From NCBI GenBank assembly GCA_964020085.1, contig OZ026596.1, forward strand, positions 30,393,522 through 30,457,521: DNA of 64,000 nucleotides. Reading direction: 5' to 3'. The notes beneath the pieces are model-generated. The model did no database searches, had not been told where the DNA came from, and saw only the letters and a list, made by a program, of their open reading frames with translations. The position numbers and the translations under genes are program-made. Position 1 is the stretch's first letter; every line of letters begins with the position of its first letter. The DNA is from Micromussa lordhowensis. Taxonomy: Eukaryota > Cnidaria > Anthozoa > Scleractinia > Lobophylliidae. Of the stretch, positions 61,401 through 64,000 are shown in pieces.

Positions 61401-63668
61401 ACTGATCAGCAAGGTTCATAAAATATACCAAAATGTCCTAAACTTCTTCGAATTACTTCGCGACCTAATAATTTCAAATTGAATTTAATTGCTAAATATA
61501 ATTCGTGACCAGACCTTCAAAGACAAGATTCTACCATTTCGCTCAGCTGAGCGAGTGTTGTTCTTTAAAGACTTTCAAAAACACGCTGCAAACATTCTCC
61601 CTGAATCGTCGAAGAGATATCCGCTATTCTGTTCGCTAATTCTCACTCGACAGTGTAACTTAACAGCAACGATATTCTAAAGAATTAAAGTGAAACTACA
61701 TTACAATTATCGTCACTCATTCGCAAAATAATTGATTTTCTTTCGTTCCTATCATGTCAAATTTCTTCAGCGAATCTACGTAGAAGATAGTCCGTTTGAA
61801 ATAAATTCTATTAAACGTTTCTAAACAGTGGAAAACCTTTACCATTCGCTCCAAACAGACTGGGCACTTCGGCAGTTCAGTCAAACCCACACACGGCAGA
61901 CTTCCTCCCTTCAAAGACGAAAAAAACACACAATTTGTCGTTTTAATAATTAATGACGTCTCGAAATGTCTGGCGACTTCTGCTGCGACATCAAGCAAAA
62001 TATTTACATTGTTTTACCAACGGCTAGGAAAATAAACAGATGGCCTTTTTTCTTTGTGAGTTCCTTCCGCCAGATAATATTCTTTAGTGAAAAAAGGAAA
62101 AGACCAAAGAGAAATTATAGTAATAACTAAATTATGCAAAACTATCTCACACTCTCTTTCGCGATTCGTCATATGTCAGAAAGTGTCTGAATCTGAATAT
62201 GGCATTGTCCACACAAGTTTTCGTTTGAGGGCATTTGATTTCAATACGTTTCCCCTTGCTGTCTACACCGATCGTTTTCAACGGAGAACGAGAGCTTCAA
62301 AACGTATGGCAATAGGAAACTTATAATTATACAAGCATAGCCTTATACTTTTGTAGGGGAGGGTGAAAATAATAATTTTCATTTTCGAGATCTCCGACTG
62401 GTGTAATTGCAACTCTTAAATTAATCGTGGTTCGCTATACCATTATTTATCGTTGCCCGCGTTTTCAGAGCACAAGAAATCTCAATAGTGCCGTAAACGC
62501 AAATATCTTGCTAAGTTTTCAGCTCGGACGGAAACAAAGCCATATAACGCTTTCGGGGAGATTTTTTACCAGGTAAATGTACAAGAATCTGATTCTGAGG
62601 ACGTGGCTAAAGCCGGTTAACATTTATGTCACATATGGAGCAATTTTCATGTCTATTGTATTGATGTTGGATTATTAGAGCCACTGGACGGCTAAGAACA
62701 ATGTTCTGGACTAGAGTAAAGTATACCAGGTCAAATATAAAGTACTGGCCAATACCTCTGATAATTTCTTGGTTTCCACTTTAGCAACATAGACCAGATG
62801 ACAAACCTAAGGAAAAAGGCAATTAATCTGACTGACAGATCGATCAGCCAACTGACAACTACATCGGTAGGTTGTAGGGGTTTCATTTACGTTTTTAGCA
62901 GGAGGGCAAAACTCTTTGACCTGGAATTCTTTGTAAGAAAAACTTTCCTCTAGATAGTCAAACCAGCAGGGCAAAATCGTCCTCGTAGTTGGTGAATTTG
63001 CCTGGTACCCAGTTCTTAATGAAACCCTAGGTTGGTAGGTTAGTTGGTTGTTTGGTTGATGGGTTGATAGGCTTACTGGTTGACTGACTGACCAACCGAC
63101 TGACCGACTGATTGGGCAATCAGTCGGTCGGTCTGTCAGTTGATTGATTGACTGACGAATTGACAAACAGTGCATATTTTTTACTTACCTCTTCCTCTAA
63201 GAGATTGTAAGGCTGACCATTAAATGTATTGTAGAATTCATCAGTGAGTTCCTTCAAGAGAAAGAAATCTTCTCCATTTTGATTGGTATGTGACAGTGGG
63301 TGAGCGGGAATCCTGTGTGAAACTCTAAAATACATTTCCTAAATAGTGTGTTGAATTCCATCTCAGAAAATCAGAGTTACTGCAAATGGATGCTTCCATT
63401 CAATGTTGGATCTTCCAAATCAGTTCAAAGGATGCACTTTATATTATTAATCTTGGGTCTGAAGGATGGGGGGGGGATGCTTTCCTGTTGAGGCCCTTTC
63501 AGTGCAAGTCTTGACTGGCTCCAGACCTTTCTAAGCCATTTACTATTATTCATCATTTCTTCAAACTACTGAGTATCACCACAAAATACCTGACTCCTAA
63601 ATTTCACAAGAACCATGTACTGATTGGGTGTGGCATCTCTGATGATCTTGACACATTCAATAGATTCT
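53893..63668 (-). CDS. BRAP: BRAP, BRCA1-associated protein (RING ubiquitin ligase), 5' end missing
   Basis: Sixteen exons are read: 63668-63590, 63251-63189, 62806-62756, 61908-61843, 60511-60429, 59867-59792, 59397-59330, 58934-58864, 58260-58190, 57978-57940, 57801-57712, 57407-57294, 56470-56420, 55934-55839, 54672-54580 and 53979-53893. They encode 398 residues to the stop (human BRAP has 592). In order: the end of the BRAP2 domain ([20 protein letters not shown]), RING-H2 ([22 protein letters not shown]), UBP zinc finger ([40 protein letters not shown]), then a long coiled coil and a basic tail. The family dampens Ras-MAPK signalling by binding KSR, and holds NLS proteins in the cytoplasm. 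Phases agree throughout. The first exon starts in mid-codon, so upstream exons lie beyond 64000. Confidence 0.97.
54085..54491. mobile_element. 407-bp MITE, copy 2 (GGCGGGGGT family), BRAP intron
   Basis: Ends are TGAGGCGGGGGTAAACATG and, inverted, GTTAAGGCGGGGGTACAAG. Interior landmarks match 45710-46128 in the same orientation. It lies between the last two BRAP exons. Confidence 0.9.
55094..55759. mobile_element. 666-bp MITE, intact copy of the TTAAGGACGTTCGCGCCCA family
   Basis: Perfect 19-bp terminal inverted repeats: TTAAGGACGTTCGCGCCCA at the left and TGGGCGCGAACGTCCTTAA at the right. The interior has two GGTGACCCCC motifs, and AAAAAATCTGTG(T/C)GTGGGAAGTT occurs twice (about 55336 and 55717). 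It lies in a BRAP intron. Confidence 0.93.
57877..57922. repeat. CAAA-type microsatellite in a BRAP intron
   Basis: Degenerate (CAAA)n/(CAAG)n, about 45 bases, just below the 57801 exon start. Confidence 0.85.
58354..58471. mobile_element. foldback MITE, copy 2 (AACAATTATTCCA family)
   Basis: Ends are AACAATTATTCCA and TGGAATAATTGTT, with inner arms GCGCGCGTTGGATTATGAGA and TCTCATATCCAACAAGCGCG. It shares the core GATAGCCAACG with the copy at 7541. Confidence 0.93.
58585..58650. repeat. dispersed repeat end, second copy
   Basis: It matches 8985-9062 (ATGGCTAAGCCAATGAAAAC onward) in the same orientation. Confidence 0.8.
58684..58851. mobile_element. MITE abutting a BRAP splice donor
   Basis: Inverted ends of about 28 bp: TATTTTATACCATGCCATAG plus AAAA at the left, and TTTTCTATGGCATGGTATAA plus AT at the right. 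The right end is only about 12 bases from the donor of the BRAP exon that ends at 58864 (minus strand). Confidence 0.88.
60057..60405. repeat. long degenerate TGAC/TGAT tetranucleotide array
   Basis: About 350 bases of (GACT)n with interspersed (GATT)n and GTC variants fill much of the BRAP intron between the RING-encoding exon and the next. Confidence 0.95.
63030..63170. repeat. second degenerate TGAC/GGTTGA array
   Basis: It has the same tetranucleotide theme as 60057-60405, with an inversion point near 63115 where CCGACTGATTGGGCAATCAG forms a small palindrome. Confidence 0.85.
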
Positions 63669-64000
63669 CTAAAAAGAAACTTGTGTGTGTTATTGACAGA
63701 AGTAGTAAATCTATGGGCCTTGGTGACTCTCCATGACATCTAATACGAACAAACATACCAAGTCATACTGTACTATAACTAATAATAAAAACAAGGAATT
63801 ACATATTTTCCTAACTCAAAAAACGAATTTCACATGCTGGTAAACACCATCAAATGTGCCTTACTTTCTTAGACGTCTTTTGCTTAGACTCTAAAGACTG
63901 GGTTATCATTAAGTTTTTGGATCACTTGTACCCCTGTTCTCCACACCCATAGCAAATAATTTGTTACTTTGTGGGTGAAATCTATCGACAAAAGGCAATT
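63669..64000. other. BRAP intron, window edge
   Basis: No earlier BRAP exon is recognisable. The sequence upstream of the 63668 acceptor (TTTCTTTTTAG) is AT-rich intron. Confidence 0.6.

Noticed and set aside
62807..63175. 122-codon minus-strand frame rich in Ser/Thr/Asp/Gln
   Set aside because: It is a translation of the TGAC array within a BRAP intron.

Overview
This is animal nuclear DNA. Its conserved genes are broken up by many short GT-AG introns, and the introns and gaps are packed with short inverted-repeat elements, SINE-like repeats and transposon relics. The expanded 40-residue TPR family, a Mutator-like transposase relic, a Penelope-like relic and the large number of foldback elements suggest a cnidarian, probably an anthozoan such as a coral. 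That placement is inference; the sequence alone does not give the species.

Four protein genes can be assembled exon by exon. (1) Minus strand, 11662 to 5697: a tetratricopeptide-repeat (TPR) gene. Five small exons encode a TTC4-like TPR module. A large last exon carries eleven 40-residue repeats and is broken by a 4-base insertion near 6005. (2) Minus strand, 20859 to 19032: TMED2, a p24 cargo receptor, complete in four exons. (3) Plus strand, 21277 to 48106: PRPF8, the core spliceosome scaffold, complete in 39 coding exons that sum to an intact 2325-codon frame. (4) Minus strand, 63668 to 53893: the 3' two-thirds of BRAP, a RING/UBP-zinc-finger ubiquitin ligase, in 16 exons; its 5' end lies beyond the right edge.

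Layout: 1-5.7 kb is gene-poor, with a Mutator-like pseudogene and repeats. 5.7-11.7 kb is the TPR gene, whose 2-kb intron is built of mobile elements. 11.75-12.3 kb holds a forward-reverse-forward triplication that forms a long near-perfect hairpin. 13.2-16.2 kb is a 3-kb foldback composite with mirrored heptamer arrays. 19.0-48.1 kb is the divergent TMED2/PRPF8 pair, sharing a 417-bp space between start codons. 48.1-53.9 kb is the gap between the convergent PRPF8 and BRAP genes, with several foldback elements. 53.9-63.7 kb is BRAP.

The genes are unlinked housekeeping functions (splicing, ER-Golgi traffic, ubiquitin signalling, TPR adaptor) and do not form one pathway. No new multi-gene system was found. 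The most unusual items are the hairpin triplication, the TPR gene that is chimeric in appearance and frameshifted, and the density and variety of non-autonomous transposons, several of them within 30 bp of splice sites.
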